Source: Thiomicrorhabdus sp. (lineage in GTDB: Bacteria; Pseudomonadota; Gammaproteobacteria; Thiomicrospirales; Thiomicrospiraceae). Taken from it: 38,308 bases of DNA. Made by a program: the position numbers and the translations under genes. The notes under the pieces are model-generated. The model worked only from the letters and a program-made list of their open reading frames with translations. It did not search any database and was not told where the DNA came from. The stretch lies in contig WFQP01000039.1 in the NCBI GenBank assembly GCA_015487015.1, positions 1 through 38,308 on the forward strand. Direction: 5' to 3'. Numbering within the stretch: position 1 is the stretch's first letter; every line of letters begins with the position of its first letter. Of the stretch, positions 19,455 through 29,107 are shown in pieces.

Positions 19455-20867
19455 TTGAGCGTTAAGGAATTTTTGAACAAGATGTTAAAAAAGAATACCC
19501 GAAAAATTTCTCCGATGGCGAAAGCAGCCGTGAGTCACTATATTGAAGCCTCAGAGCAGTTAAATAAAGAGAGTGCTCAAGAAGAGGTGGTGGCTTGTCG
19601 TACACGTGCGCAAGCACTGTTGTTAACGCAAGCCTTTCCAACCTTGCGTGATGAAGCGTGGCAGTACACCAAATTAGTTCAGTTTGTTCAGAACCGTTTT
19701 GAGGTCGCTCATCTAACGCCTCAACAACATGGCTTAACGATCCGTGAAGTTCAAAGTTTTCTCCCCCCCTATCAGGCCATTAAACTTATTTTTGTGGATG
19801 GTGTCTTAGATAAGGCGCTTTCGGACGATTGTACCGCACTGCCAAAAGGGTTAAGTATTGAGTTTACGCGAGAGGCTGTTCAAAGCTCAAGTGAGGTTGA
19901 AGTATGGCTTGAACAGGAAGACTTGGTGAATTCCGAGCCATTTGGCGTGTTAAATAATGCTTTATTGGCGGAAGGGTTTGGGTTGAAAGTGGCTGAGAAT
20001 ATGGCCATTGAAACGCCTGTTTTTGTTTTAAATATACAAACGAAACTGAATCAAATCAGTGTGTTAAGTAACCGTGTTATGGTGGGAAAGAATGCCGAGC
20101 TGACCTTGGTTGAGCACTTTGTTACGCTGTTAAATGAAGCTGAGCAGGAGGGTGTGGAAGCTTGTACCAATGTGGTGACGGTGATGGATATTGCAGAATC
20201 TGCTCGTGTGCGTCAGGTGGTATTACAGCAACAGTCCGATTTGGGCTATTACTTCCATAATCAGTTTATTTTTCAGTCTGAACAAAGTGACTTTAATTCC
20301 TTTTACGGTGGCTTAGGTAGCCAGTTATCTCGCCACCAAAATCATCTGTTTATGAATGGTGAGCGGATTGAAAACTCCCAAAATAGTGCCTGTTTGGCGC
20401 ATCAAAAACAGCTGGTAGACTCCCGTACAAATACTCAGCATACGCAGGAGTGGGGTGCGAGTCGTCAACTGCATAAGTTTGTGTTAGCGGATTCAGCCGT
20501 GGGTGTTTTTGATGGCATGATTGGTGTAGCAAGAGCAGCGCAAAAAACTGATGGGCAGATGGATAATAAAAATTTATTGCTCTCCAATACGGCCAAAATG
20601 AACAGTAAGCCTCAGTTAGAAATTTATGCGGACGATGTAAAGTGTTCGCACGGTTGTGCAACGGGACAGATTAACCAAGATCAAATCTTTTATTTGCAAG
20701 CGCGTGGCATTTCAAAGCCAAAGGCGACTGAGATGATTACCAAAGCCTTTTTGATGGAGTCTGTAGAGACCATTGATCGAAAGGATATTCAACAGTGGGT
20801 GGCTCAGGAATTTTCGGAAGCTTTGTTGTCGGGTGCGTATTTTAAAACAGATACAGCGACGGAGTAG
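19455..20867 (+). CDS. sufD: Fe-S cluster assembly protein SufD
   Basis: KPQLEIYADDVKCSHGCATGQINQDQIFYLQARGIS. Confidence 0.93.
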   Translation: MSVKEFLNKMLKKNTRKISPMAKAAVSHYIEASEQLNKESAQEEVVACRTRAQALLLTQAFPTLRDEAWQYTKLVQFVQNRFEVAHLTPQQHGLTIREVQSFLPPYQAIKLIFVDGVLDKALSDDCTALPKGLSIEFTREAVQSSSEVEVWLEQEDLVNSEPFGVLNNALLAEGFGLKVAENMAIETPVFVLNIQTKLNQISVLSNRVMVGKNAELTLVEHFVTLLNEAEQEGVEACTNVVTVMDIAESARVRQVVLQQQSDLGYYFHNQFIFQSEQSDFNSFYGGLGSQLSRHQNHLFMNGERIENSQNSACLAHQKQLVDSRTNTQHTQEWGASRQLHKFVLADSAVGVFDGMIGVARAAQKTDGQMDNKNLLLSNTAKMNSKPQLEIYADDVKCSHGCATGQINQDQIFYLQARGISKPKATEMITKAFLMESVETIDRKDIQQWVAQEFSEALLSGAYFKTDTATE

Positions 20868-20878
20868 GATTTAGGATA

Positions 20879-22108
20879 ATGTCAGATATGCAATTAGACT
20901 TTGCTCAAATTCGAGCCCAATTTCCAATTTTAGATCAAATTGAAAATGGCCAACCACTGGTCTATTTAGATAACGGTGCCACGTCCCAAAAACCGTTGTG
21001 TGTGATTGAGAGTATTGATACCTATTATCGTTTGCAAAATGCTAATGTACATCGCGGTGTGTATGGCCTGAGTGAACGCGCGACTGAGCTGTATGAGGGT
21101 GCACGAGAAACTGCACGAACGTTTTTAAATGCGCGTTCGACCAAAGAAGTGGTGTTTGTTCGTGGCACAACTGAGGCTATTAATTTGGTGGCGCAAAGTT
21201 GGGCAAGAGCCAACTTAAAAGAGGACGATGAAGTCATTGTGACGGAGATGGAGCACCACTCCAATATCGTACCGTGGCAGTTATTACGAGATCAGTTGGG
21301 GATTCGCTTAACCGTTTTAAGAATCAATCAAAAAGGCGAAGTGTGCTTAAACGCGCTAAAAGGTTTGGTGTCTGAAAAAACCAAATTGCTAGCGGTGACG
21401 CATATGTCCAATGCATTAGGCTCGATTAACCCAATTAAAGAGATGGTCGAAATTGCACACTCTGTGGGGGCAAAAGTTTTAGTCGATGGCGCGCAAGCCA
21501 CACCGCATATGGCGGTGGATGTGCAAGATTTAAATTGTGATTTTTATGCACTTTCAGGGCATAAGATGTATGGCCCTACGGGCATTGGTATTTTGTATGC
21601 CAAAGAAGCTTTACTGGAAGCAATGCCACCTTATCAAGGTGGGGGCGATATGATCTACTCCGTGACCTTTGAGAAAACCGAATACAATGTATTGCCGTAT
21701 AAGTTTGAAGCGGGCACACCCCATATTGCGGGTGCGATTGGCTTAGCGGCGGCTATGAATTTTTTAAATGAGATTGGCTTGGATCGTATTGCGGCCTATG
21801 AAGCTGAATTATTGAGTTATGCCACCGAGCAGTTGAAGCAAATTGATGGCTTACGCATTATCGGCGAAGCGGAACAGAAAGGTGGGGTCATCTCGTTTGT
21901 GATTGATGGCATTCACCCACATGATATGGCCACACTTATGGATCAAGAGGGTGTCGCTGTTCGAGCGAGCCATCATTGTGCGATGCCCGTTATGCAGCAT
22001 TTTAATGTGCCAGCTACGGTACGTGCCTCATTTGGTGTCTATAATAATCTGGATGATATTGACCGCTTGGTTTCAGCAATTGAAGAAGCTAAGGCAATGT
22101 TGTTGTAA
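20879..22108 (+). CDS. sufS: Cysteine desulfurase SufS
   Basis: YLDNGATSQKP, HRGVYGLSERATELYEGAR, ALSGHKMYGPTGIGILY, RASHHCAMPVM. Confidence 0.95.
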   Translation: MSDMQLDFAQIRAQFPILDQIENGQPLVYLDNGATSQKPLCVIESIDTYYRLQNANVHRGVYGLSERATELYEGARETARTFLNARSTKEVVFVRGTTEAINLVAQSWARANLKEDDEVIVTEMEHHSNIVPWQLLRDQLGIRLTVLRINQKGEVCLNALKGLVSEKTKLLAVTHMSNALGSINPIKEMVEIAHSVGAKVLVDGAQATPHMAVDVQDLNCDFYALSGHKMYGPTGIGILYAKEALLEAMPPYQGGGDMIYSVTFEKTEYNVLPYKFEAGTPHIAGAIGLAAAMNFLNEIGLDRIAAYEAELLSYATEQLKQIDGLRIIGEAEQKGGVISFVIDGIHPHDMATLMDQEGVAVRASHHCAMPVMQHFNVPATVRASFGVYNNLDDIDRLVSAIEEAKAMLL

Positions 22109-22257
22109 ATTTTGTTTGATCGACGGTGAACACTTCTTAGGCGTATTCTGCGCCTGCCCCCCCCTCTCTTTTTTTTCTAGTTAACCTAATTCTATTTTCT
22201 TTGGTTATTATGACGTTAACTGTTTAGTTCCAAAAATATTGTTATGGTGAGATTATT

Positions 22258-22719
22258 ATGAATAAGAAAAAGTTATCCATTCTGGCGGTTGTACTGTTAG
22301 GGTTGGCCTTTATTGTATTTGGGTTGGCAAAGCTGTCTCAGGATGTAAGTTTGAACGACTGGGAGAGTCAAGCAGCGGGTTATGCAAAGGCATTGCAACA
22401 GCAACAACAAACAGGTAAGCCAATTGTGGTGCTTTTTTATACCGATTGGTGTGGCAGTTGTAAGGTGTTAAAGGCTGAAGTACTGTCTTCGTCGGAGGTG
22501 AAAGCTTTTATAAATGATGAGGTGTTAGCGGTTAAGATTAATCCTGAGCTTAGCGCAGATGTGGCGGGTTTAGCAAAAGAGTTTGGGGTGATTGGTTACC
22601 CAATGGTATTTGTAGTGCTTAATAGAAAGAAAGGGGTTGATATTCGCTGGATTCGTAAAACCAGCCGTATTTCACCACAACAGTTTGTTGAGCAAGTACA
22701 GCAGGTTATTGGGCGTTAA
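22258..22719 (+). CDS. Thioredoxin-fold protein, membrane-anchored or exported
   Basis: N-terminal hydrophobic segment; VVLFYTDWCGSCKVLKAEV CxxC motif; GYPMVFVV. Confidence 0.82.
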   Translation: MNKKKLSILAVVLLGLAFIVFGLAKLSQDVSLNDWESQAAGYAKALQQQQQTGKPIVVLFYTDWCGSCKVLKAEVLSSSEVKAFINDEVLAVKINPELSADVAGLAKEFGVIGYPMVFVVLNRKKGVDIRWIRKTSRISPQQFVEQVQQVIGR

Positions 22720-22733
22720 TATGAGTTTAAGTC

Positions 22734-23465
22734 TTACTTAGTGACCAGTTGTTGTTTCTTTTTAGCACGTCTTGCAGCGCCAAACATCATTAAGCTGCCT
22801 AAGCCTAGTAGTGCAAGAGTAGATGGTTCGGGTACTGGAGATACCGCCTCTGCCATTGGTTCAGCAATTACAAAGGCACCTGTGGTTAAGTGTTGTACAG
22901 AGCTTGCCTGGTTGAAGGTGATGGAGCTGGTGCTGCGAGAGTCAGCAGTTCCAACCCATGAGTCGGCTTCTAACAGCTCGGTCAGAGTTGTAGAGGTCTC
23001 AATGTTGTAATCTGTACTGAAGTTGAGTTCTAATTTTGTTTCGGCATTGTTTTCAAAAAAGGCAATGCTGAGTCTATCACTTCCTGGTGTAAGGCCGTCA
23101 TAGCCAGGAAGCAGTTTAAGGTAGGCACTATCCGCCCCGATTCCATCAGAGATAAAATGAGTGACATCACCGCTTACGCTTGTATAGGTAATATCCCAGT
23201 CTGTTATGTTGTATTCGATGGATGAAAAGATGGGGGAGAAAGACTCATTAAATGATGGCGAGTCAAGGTCGGTTGTAAAGGTTCCGCTCAAACTACCATT
23301 AATGCTGTCATTAAGAGAGGGGCTACTGATTCCACCAGTAAGAGTAAATTCTTCGTAAGGTGTGGCGTGAGCTATTTGTGGCAGTAGAAAAGAAGACAGG
23401 ATAATTGTGCTTCTTAGCCCAATGGTTAAGGTTTTTTGATAAGCATTCCGCATTTTTAGAAACAT
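22734..23465 (-). CDS. PEP-CTERM sorting domain protein
   Basis: Signal peptide; VSPVPEPSTLALLGLGSLMMFGAARRAKKKQQ C-terminus. Confidence 0.87.
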   Translation of the reverse strand: MFLKMRNAYQKTLTIGLRSTIILSSFLLPQIAHATPYEEFTLTGGISSPSLNDSINGSLSGTFTTDLDSPSFNESFSPIFSSIEYNITDWDITYTSVSGDVTHFISDGIGADSAYLKLLPGYDGLTPGSDRLSIAFFENNAETKLELNFSTDYNIETSTTLTELLEADSWVGTADSRSTSSITFNQASSVQHLTTGAFVIAEPMAEAVSPVPEPSTLALLGLGSLMMFGAARRAKKKQQLVTK

Positions 23466-23652
23466 CTCTTTTAGATAGTTTAAATGAGTGGTAAATAAAG
23501 ACCATGCTCATAGTAGGTTTTACCTATACTTAAGTCAAGTTTTTAGGGAGCGAAAAGTATGTTTTTTTTACAGAGTTATTCGTCTCATTTGTAAAAGCAT
23601 TGTATTATATGGCGCATAGAGTCAGTTTAATGGGATAGAAGTTGCAGCGGTT

Positions 23653-25029
23653 ATGAAAGATCAGGTAAAGCAAATACATTTTGTAGGCATCGGTGGTGTT
23701 GGAATGGCGGGGATTGCTGAGGTGTGTTTAAACCTTGGTTATACGGTGAGTGGTTCTGATCTTAAACATAATAAGACGGTTGCACGGTTAGAGTCTTTAG
23801 GGGGGTTGATTCAGCTAGGGCATGAGGCATTGCATGTGAAGCAAACTGATGTGGTAGTGGTTTCAACGGCTATTGGAGAAGGAAATCCTGAGGTAAGTTG
23901 GGCGAAAGAAGCGCGTGTTCCTGTGATACCTCGTGCAGAAATGTTGGCTGAGTTAATGCGTATGCAATTTGGTATTGCCATTGCAGGTACACATGGAAAA
24001 ACGACAACGACGAGTCTTGCTGCGGCCATTTTAACGCAAGGAGGAATGGATCCAACGTTTGTCATTGGAGGAAAGCTTAATCAGGTGGGAGCTAATGCAC
24101 GACTGGGTACCAGTCGTTATTTATTGGCGGAAGCGGATGAATCGGATGCCTCTTTCTTGCATCTCTCGCCCATGATGTCAGTGGTGACCAATATTGATGA
24201 AGACCACATGGAAACTTACCAAGGGGATTATCAAAATTTAGAAAATACCTTTGTGGAGTTTATTCACCGTTTGCCTTTTTATGGTGAAGCGATTATGTGT
24301 ATTGATGATGATAATGTACGTGCAATGCTGCCTAGGCTGGCTCGAAAATTCAGTACCTATGGCTTTATGGAGGAGGCAGATGTTCGTGCCATTAATGTTG
24401 AAGCCAGTGGGCTTCAGATGAATTTTCAGGTGTTAGTGGGGCGTGAACAAAGTTTTGATGTGATATTGAATACCCCAGGCCATCATAATGTATTAAATGC
24501 CTTGGCCGCGATAACCATTGCATTAAAGTTGGATGTTTCTATTGAGGCGATTCAACAAGCCTTGCTTGAGTTTGGCGGGGTTGGACGACGTTTTGAAGTG
24601 TATCCTAATCGTAAAATTGGCCATGCGAATGTTACGTTGGTGGATGATTATGGACACCATCCGACAGAGCTAATAGCCACGATTAAAACGGCAAAAGAAG
24701 CGTTTCCAAATCAGCGTTTGGTATTGGTATTTCAGCCACATCGTTATAGTCGAACCCGAGATCTGTTTGATGAGTTTGTTCAGGCGCTGCTTATGACTGA
24801 TTTAGTTGTTTTAACGGAGGTATATTCTGCCGGAGAGGCGCATTTACCTAATTTTGATTCGAAAGCCCTGTTGCAAGCATTACGAGTACGGGGTGGGGTT
24901 GGTTTTTTTGCAGAAGACTTGGAGCAATTGAATGTTATTACGGAAGAAATTTTGCAAGATGATGATGTTTTATTGCTCATGGGAGCCGGTGATATTGGTC
25001 AAGTTGCCAAGCAGTGGAAAGGCGACTGA
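23653..25029 (+). CDS. murC: UDP-N-acetylmuramate--L-alanine ligase
   Basis: HFVGIGGVGMAGIAEV, AGTHGKTTTTSL, DDYGHHPTELIATI, FQPHRYSRTRDL. Confidence 0.96.
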   Translation: MKDQVKQIHFVGIGGVGMAGIAEVCLNLGYTVSGSDLKHNKTVARLESLGGLIQLGHEALHVKQTDVVVVSTAIGEGNPEVSWAKEARVPVIPRAEMLAELMRMQFGIAIAGTHGKTTTTSLAAAILTQGGMDPTFVIGGKLNQVGANARLGTSRYLLAEADESDASFLHLSPMMSVVTNIDEDHMETYQGDYQNLENTFVEFIHRLPFYGEAIMCIDDDNVRAMLPRLARKFSTYGFMEEADVRAINVEASGLQMNFQVLVGREQSFDVILNTPGHHNVLNALAAITIALKLDVSIEAIQQALLEFGGVGRRFEVYPNRKIGHANVTLVDDYGHHPTELIATIKTAKEAFPNQRLVLVFQPHRYSRTRDLFDEFVQALLMTDLVVLTEVYSAGEAHLPNFDSKALLQALRVRGGVGFFAEDLEQLNVITEEILQDDDVLLLMGAGDIGQVAKQWKGD

Positions 25030-25047
25030 AAAGAGGGTTGGTAGTAA

Positions 25048-25956
25048 ATGAATTTTGGTAAGGTTGCAGTATTAATGGGAGGGCCAGCTGCGGAAAGGGA
25101 GGTCTCCTTAAACAGTGGCAAAGCCGTTACGCGAGCATTAAAAAATCAAGGTATTGATACAACAGCTGTAGATGTGAATACGTTGCATGATTTGGTTGAG
25201 GTTGCAAAACACTACGATCGTGCTTTTATTGCGTTGCATGGTCGCTGGGGAGAGGATGGGGTGGTTCAGGCGATTTTAGATGACCTAAAACTTCCTTATA
25301 CTGGCAGTGGTGTTGCGGCTTCTGCTATTGCGATGGATAAGTTAAGAACCAAGTTGCTTTGGCTGGGGGCTGGGTTGAACACTCCCAAATTTATTTGGGT
25401 CTCTGAGCAGGCTCCTTTAGATATGGAGGGCTTTTCAATTCCTTTTCCCGTAATTGTAAAGCCATCAAGAGAAGGTTCCAGTATTGGAATGCGTAAGGTT
25501 GAGAATATTTCACAGCTTGAAGAGGCGGTGGTGTATGCACAGAAGTATGACTCTGACGTTTTGGTGGAACAGTGGATTACAGGACGAGAGTATACCGGAG
25601 CGGTTTTGAACGGGGATGCATTGCCGCTGATTGAATTAAAGACATCGCATGATTTTTATGATTTTGATGCGAAGTATTGTTCGAATGATACGCAATATCT
25701 TTGTCCGTGTGGATTGGACTCTGAATTTGAAAGCGAACTTAAATCATTGGTGTTACAAGCCTTTAGTGTAATTGGTGCAGTGGGTTGGGGGCGAGTGGAC
25801 TTTATGTTAGATGATCAAAATACCCCGTGGTTAATTGAGCTGAATACAGTACCGGGTATGACGGATCACAGCCTGGTTCCTATGGCAGCACAAGCGGCTG
25901 GATATTCTTTTGAGCAGTTAGTGGTTGACGTTTTATTATCGACTAAAGAGGCATGA
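25048..25956 (+). CDS. ddl: D-alanine--D-alanine ligase
   Basis: VLMGGPAAEREVSLNSG, KPSREGSSIGM, WGRVDFMLD, ELNTVPGMTDHSLVP. Confidence 0.95.
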   Translation: MNFGKVAVLMGGPAAEREVSLNSGKAVTRALKNQGIDTTAVDVNTLHDLVEVAKHYDRAFIALHGRWGEDGVVQAILDDLKLPYTGSGVAASAIAMDKLRTKLLWLGAGLNTPKFIWVSEQAPLDMEGFSIPFPVIVKPSREGSSIGMRKVENISQLEEAVVYAQKYDSDVLVEQWITGREYTGAVLNGDALPLIELKTSHDFYDFDAKYCSNDTQYLCPCGLDSEFESELKSLVLQAFSVIGAVGWGRVDFMLDDQNTPWLIELNTVPGMTDHSLVPMAAQAAGYSFEQLVVDVLLSTKEA

Positions 25957-26018
25957 TGAATGTTCGAGTGTTCTTGTCGTTTGGTTCGTTAATTCACCTT
26001 ATGTTTTTTGGAGGGTAA

Positions 26019-26711
26019 GTGATTAAACGGCGTAGCTTGGTTATTTTGGTTGTTATTTTCTTAAGTGCATGGGGCATCTCTTGGTTGTTTAGTGATAAAG
26101 CCTCTCCGCTTTTTAAACCGATTGAACACTATGAATTAGCCGGCGACTTACATTTTCTTCAAGCAGAAGAGGTGGATCAGGTTTTAAGCCATTACTTTGG
26201 TGCCTCTTTTTGGCAGGTGGAGTTGGACGTGATTCAGTCAGAGTTGGTTCGCCTAGAGTGGGTGAGTCAGGCGGTGGTAAAGCGACACTGGCCCAATCGG
26301 CTTTATGTTGAGGTTGAGGAGCAAGTTCCCGTGGCTCGTTGGGGAGGTGCCGGTTTAATTAATCAAGTGGGAGTTGTTTTTTTTCCAAAAGAGCGTACTG
26401 GGTTTGACCAGTTGATCTTATTGGAAGGTGAACGAGAGGATGCAAAAAAGATATTAAGTGCGTTGGCTCTTTTTCAAGAAACATTAAGTTCTATTGGGTT
26501 TACGATCTCGTCTTTGAGGCATCAGTTAGACGGCGTTTGGAGGATAACACTGGCGAATGGATCTGAAATTGTTTTGGATTCTAAGGAGTATGGTCATAAG
26601 TTAGAGACCTTTGTTGCGGCTTACCCTCAGCTTGTAAAGACGTTGAGAAAGTCAGCACAAGTGTATGATTTACGCTATAGTAACGGTTTTATTGTGGGGA
26701 AAACACAATAA
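26019..26711 (+). CDS. ftsQ: Cell division protein FtsQ (GTG start)
   Basis: Single N-terminal TM, POTRA-like region, VSQAVVKRHWPNRLYVEVEEQVPVARWG. Confidence 0.9.
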   Translation: MIKRRSLVILVVIFLSAWGISWLFSDKASPLFKPIEHYELAGDLHFLQAEEVDQVLSHYFGASFWQVELDVIQSELVRLEWVSQAVVKRHWPNRLYVEVEEQVPVARWGGAGLINQVGVVFFPKERTGFDQLILLEGEREDAKKILSALALFQETLSSIGFTISSLRHQLDGVWRITLANGSEIVLDSKEYGHKLETFVAAYPQLVKTLRKSAQVYDLRYSNGFIVGKTQ

Positions 26712-26782
26712 TTGAATTGAGCTTTTTGTCCTGACTCATGCAAAGGTCTCTTATCGGTTTTTTAAAGAAGGTAATACAGAGT

Positions 26783-28030
26783 ATGGCGCGAAAACAGCAA
26801 GCTTCTAATATGGTCGTTGGGTTGGACATTGGAACCTCAAAAATTGCTGCGATTATTGGGAAGATAAAATCGGATGGTGAAATTGAAGTCGTTGGAATGG
26901 GTACACACCCTTCGAAAGGCTTAAAGAAAGGGGTTGTGGTTAATATTGACGCAACCGTTGAGTCGATTCAGCACGCTATTGATGAAGCAGAAAGAATGTC
27001 AGGGTTTACAGCCAGCTCTGTGTATGTGGGCATCGCGGGCAGCCATATTAAAAGCTTTAATTCAAATGGTATGGTCGCCATTCGAAATCAAGATGTGCAG
27101 CCAGATGATATTGATCGTGTGATGGAAGCCGCACAGACTATTGCAATCCCCGGTGGTGAGCGTGTTTTGCATATTTTATCGCAAGAGTACATTATTGATA
27201 ATCAGGGTGGTATTCGTGAGCCAATTGGTATGTCAGGTGTACGTCTTGAGGCCAAAGTACACATGGTGACGGGCTCAGTAAGTGCTGCACAAAATATTAT
27301 TAAGTGTGTGGAACGTTGTCATTTAGGCGTTGCGGATATTATTCTTGAGCAGCTAGCCTCCAGTGAGTCGGTGCTGTCGGAAGATGAAAAAGAGTTGGGT
27401 GTTTGTTTGGTAGATATTGGCGGGGGCACCACGGATATTGCTGTTTTTCAAAATGGTGCCATTCGGCATACAGCGGTTATCTCTGTGGCGGGAGATCAGG
27501 TTACAAATGATATTGCCGTTGCATTTCGAACACCCACCCAAGCGGCAGAAAATATTAAAAAACAGTATGCTTGTGCTCTACCTCAGTTAATTGATAAAGA
27601 TGAAGAGATTGAAGTGCCGAGTGTGGGAGATCGCCCAGCTCGTTGCTTGTCAAGACGAACACTGGTTGAAGTGGTTGAACCTCGGTACGAAGAGTTGTTT
27701 CAGTTGATTCAGGCGGAGTTACGCAGTGCGGGGTTTGAAAATATCTTGGCAGCAGGAGTCGTATTGACGGGGGGGAGTTCTTTGGTAGATGGTGCGGTTG
27801 AGCTAGCAGAAGAGGTATTTCACATGCCCGTCCGCTTGGGATACCCTCAGGGCGTAAGTGGTTTAACAGACGAGGTGAATAGTCCTTCGTTTGCTACCAC
27901 AGTGGGGTTGTTGATGTATGCAAAAGAACATTTTGGTGGTGTTTTAGCCGAAGAGCCAGAAAAAACAACCTCAATGGGTGTTATGGATATTTTTGATCGA
28001 ATGCGAAACTGGTTTAAGTCGAGTTTTTAA
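26783..28030 (+). CDS. ftsA: Cell division protein FtsA
   Basis: VVGLDIGTSKIAAIIG, VDIGGGTTDIAVF, VVLTGGSSLVDG; C-terminal amphipathic helix FDRMRNWFKSSF; start at internal ATG preferred over 26738. Confidence 0.93.
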   Translation: MARKQQASNMVVGLDIGTSKIAAIIGKIKSDGEIEVVGMGTHPSKGLKKGVVVNIDATVESIQHAIDEAERMSGFTASSVYVGIAGSHIKSFNSNGMVAIRNQDVQPDDIDRVMEAAQTIAIPGGERVLHILSQEYIIDNQGGIREPIGMSGVRLEAKVHMVTGSVSAAQNIIKCVERCHLGVADIILEQLASSESVLSEDEKELGVCLVDIGGGTTDIAVFQNGAIRHTAVISVAGDQVTNDIAVAFRTPTQAAENIKKQYACALPQLIDKDEEIEVPSVGDRPARCLSRRTLVEVVEPRYEELFQLIQAELRSAGFENILAAGVVLTGGSSLVDGAVELAEEVFHMPVRLGYPQGVSGLTDEVNSPSFATTVGLLMYAKEHFGGVLAEEPEKTTSMGVMDIFDRMRNWFKSSF

Positions 28031-28126
28031 TTATCCTTGTTTAACTTATTCGAATATAAAAGTAGCTTAATCAGTTATGCTAAAATAGCTTTTTGAGTTG
28101 ATGTATACAAAAAAGATGGAACGCCC

Positions 28127-29050
28127 TTGAATCAGAGAACAGTTGCAAATCAAATTAAAGCCAAAGGCATTGGGTTACACACTGGACACGAGTCAGTAAT
28201 GACGTTAAAGCCCGCTCCTGTCAATACAGGAGTGGTTTTTCGTCGTATTGATTGTGATCCAGTGGTTGAATTTAAAGTCTCTCCTGATATTGTTGGAGAG
28301 ACGATGTTGTGTACAACCATTGTAAAAGAACAGAAAAATCAAAAGGTTAAAATTGCAACCATTGAACATTTAATGTCTGCTATTGCGGGTATTGGAATCG
28401 ACAACCTTTATATTGATATTACCTCGGATGAAGTGCCTATTATGGATGGCAGTGCGTCTCACTTTATTTTCTTATTGCAATCAGCAGGCATTAAAATTCA
28501 GGATGCCCCTAAAACATTTGTAAGAATCTTAAGCTCAATCCGTGTTGAAAATGATAAGGGTGGTTTTGCTGAGTTTAAACCACATGAAGGGTTTCGATTA
28601 AATTTTTCAATTGATTTTGAGCACCCCGCATTTCAAACAACCGCTGAAAAAATGACGTTAAATTTTTCGTCAACATCGTATTTTAAAGAAGTGAGTCGTG
28701 CGCGTACATTCGGTTTTATGAAAGATATGGAGATGCTGCGTGCTAAAAACCTAGGCCTCGGAGCCAGTTTAAAAAATGCCATTGGTTTAGATGATGAAGG
28801 GGTCATGAACGCAGAAGGGTTGCGCGATAAAGATGAATTTGTGCGTCATAAAATTTTAGATGCCGTAGGGGATTTGTATATGTTGGGTCACCCTATTGTC
28901 GGTGAATTTACTGCTCATAAATCAGGGCACGCATTAAATAATCAACTTTTACGAGCCTTAATGAAGCAAAAAGACGCGTTTGAGCTGGTTACTTATGAAA
29001 ATGATGGTAACCAACCTATCCGTTATGGCAGCAGTAAAGTTTTGTTATAG
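28127..29050 (+). CDS. lpxC: UDP-3-O-acyl-N-acetylglucosamine deacetylase (TTG start)
   Basis: NQRTVANQIKAKGIGLHTGHESVMTLKPAPVNTGVVFRR, EHLMSAIAGIGIDN, MDGSASHF. Confidence 0.95.
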   Translation: MNQRTVANQIKAKGIGLHTGHESVMTLKPAPVNTGVVFRRIDCDPVVEFKVSPDIVGETMLCTTIVKEQKNQKVKIATIEHLMSAIAGIGIDNLYIDITSDEVPIMDGSASHFIFLLQSAGIKIQDAPKTFVRILSSIRVENDKGGFAEFKPHEGFRLNFSIDFEHPAFQTTAEKMTLNFSSTSYFKEVSRARTFGFMKDMEMLRAKNLGLGASLKNAIGLDDEGVMNAEGLRDKDEFVRHKILDAVGDLYMLGHPIVGEFTAHKSGHALNNQLLRALMKQKDAFELVTYENDGNQPIRYGSSKVLL

Positions 29051-29081
29051 TTTTGAGTTTATTGATTGAGCTTAAATGTAA

Positions 29082-29107
29082 ACCCCTCTTTATGAGGGTT
29101 TTTTTTT
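29082..29107. terminator. Hairpin terminator between convergent lpxC and dciA-like gene
   Basis: CCCTC-tttat-GAGGG followed by T9; overlaps the 3' end of the dciA-like CDS. Confidence 0.7.

Noticed and set aside
27769-27775. G7 run in ftsA as a motif copy
   Set aside because: Encodes the conserved LTGGSS motif of FtsA and lacks the A/T tail
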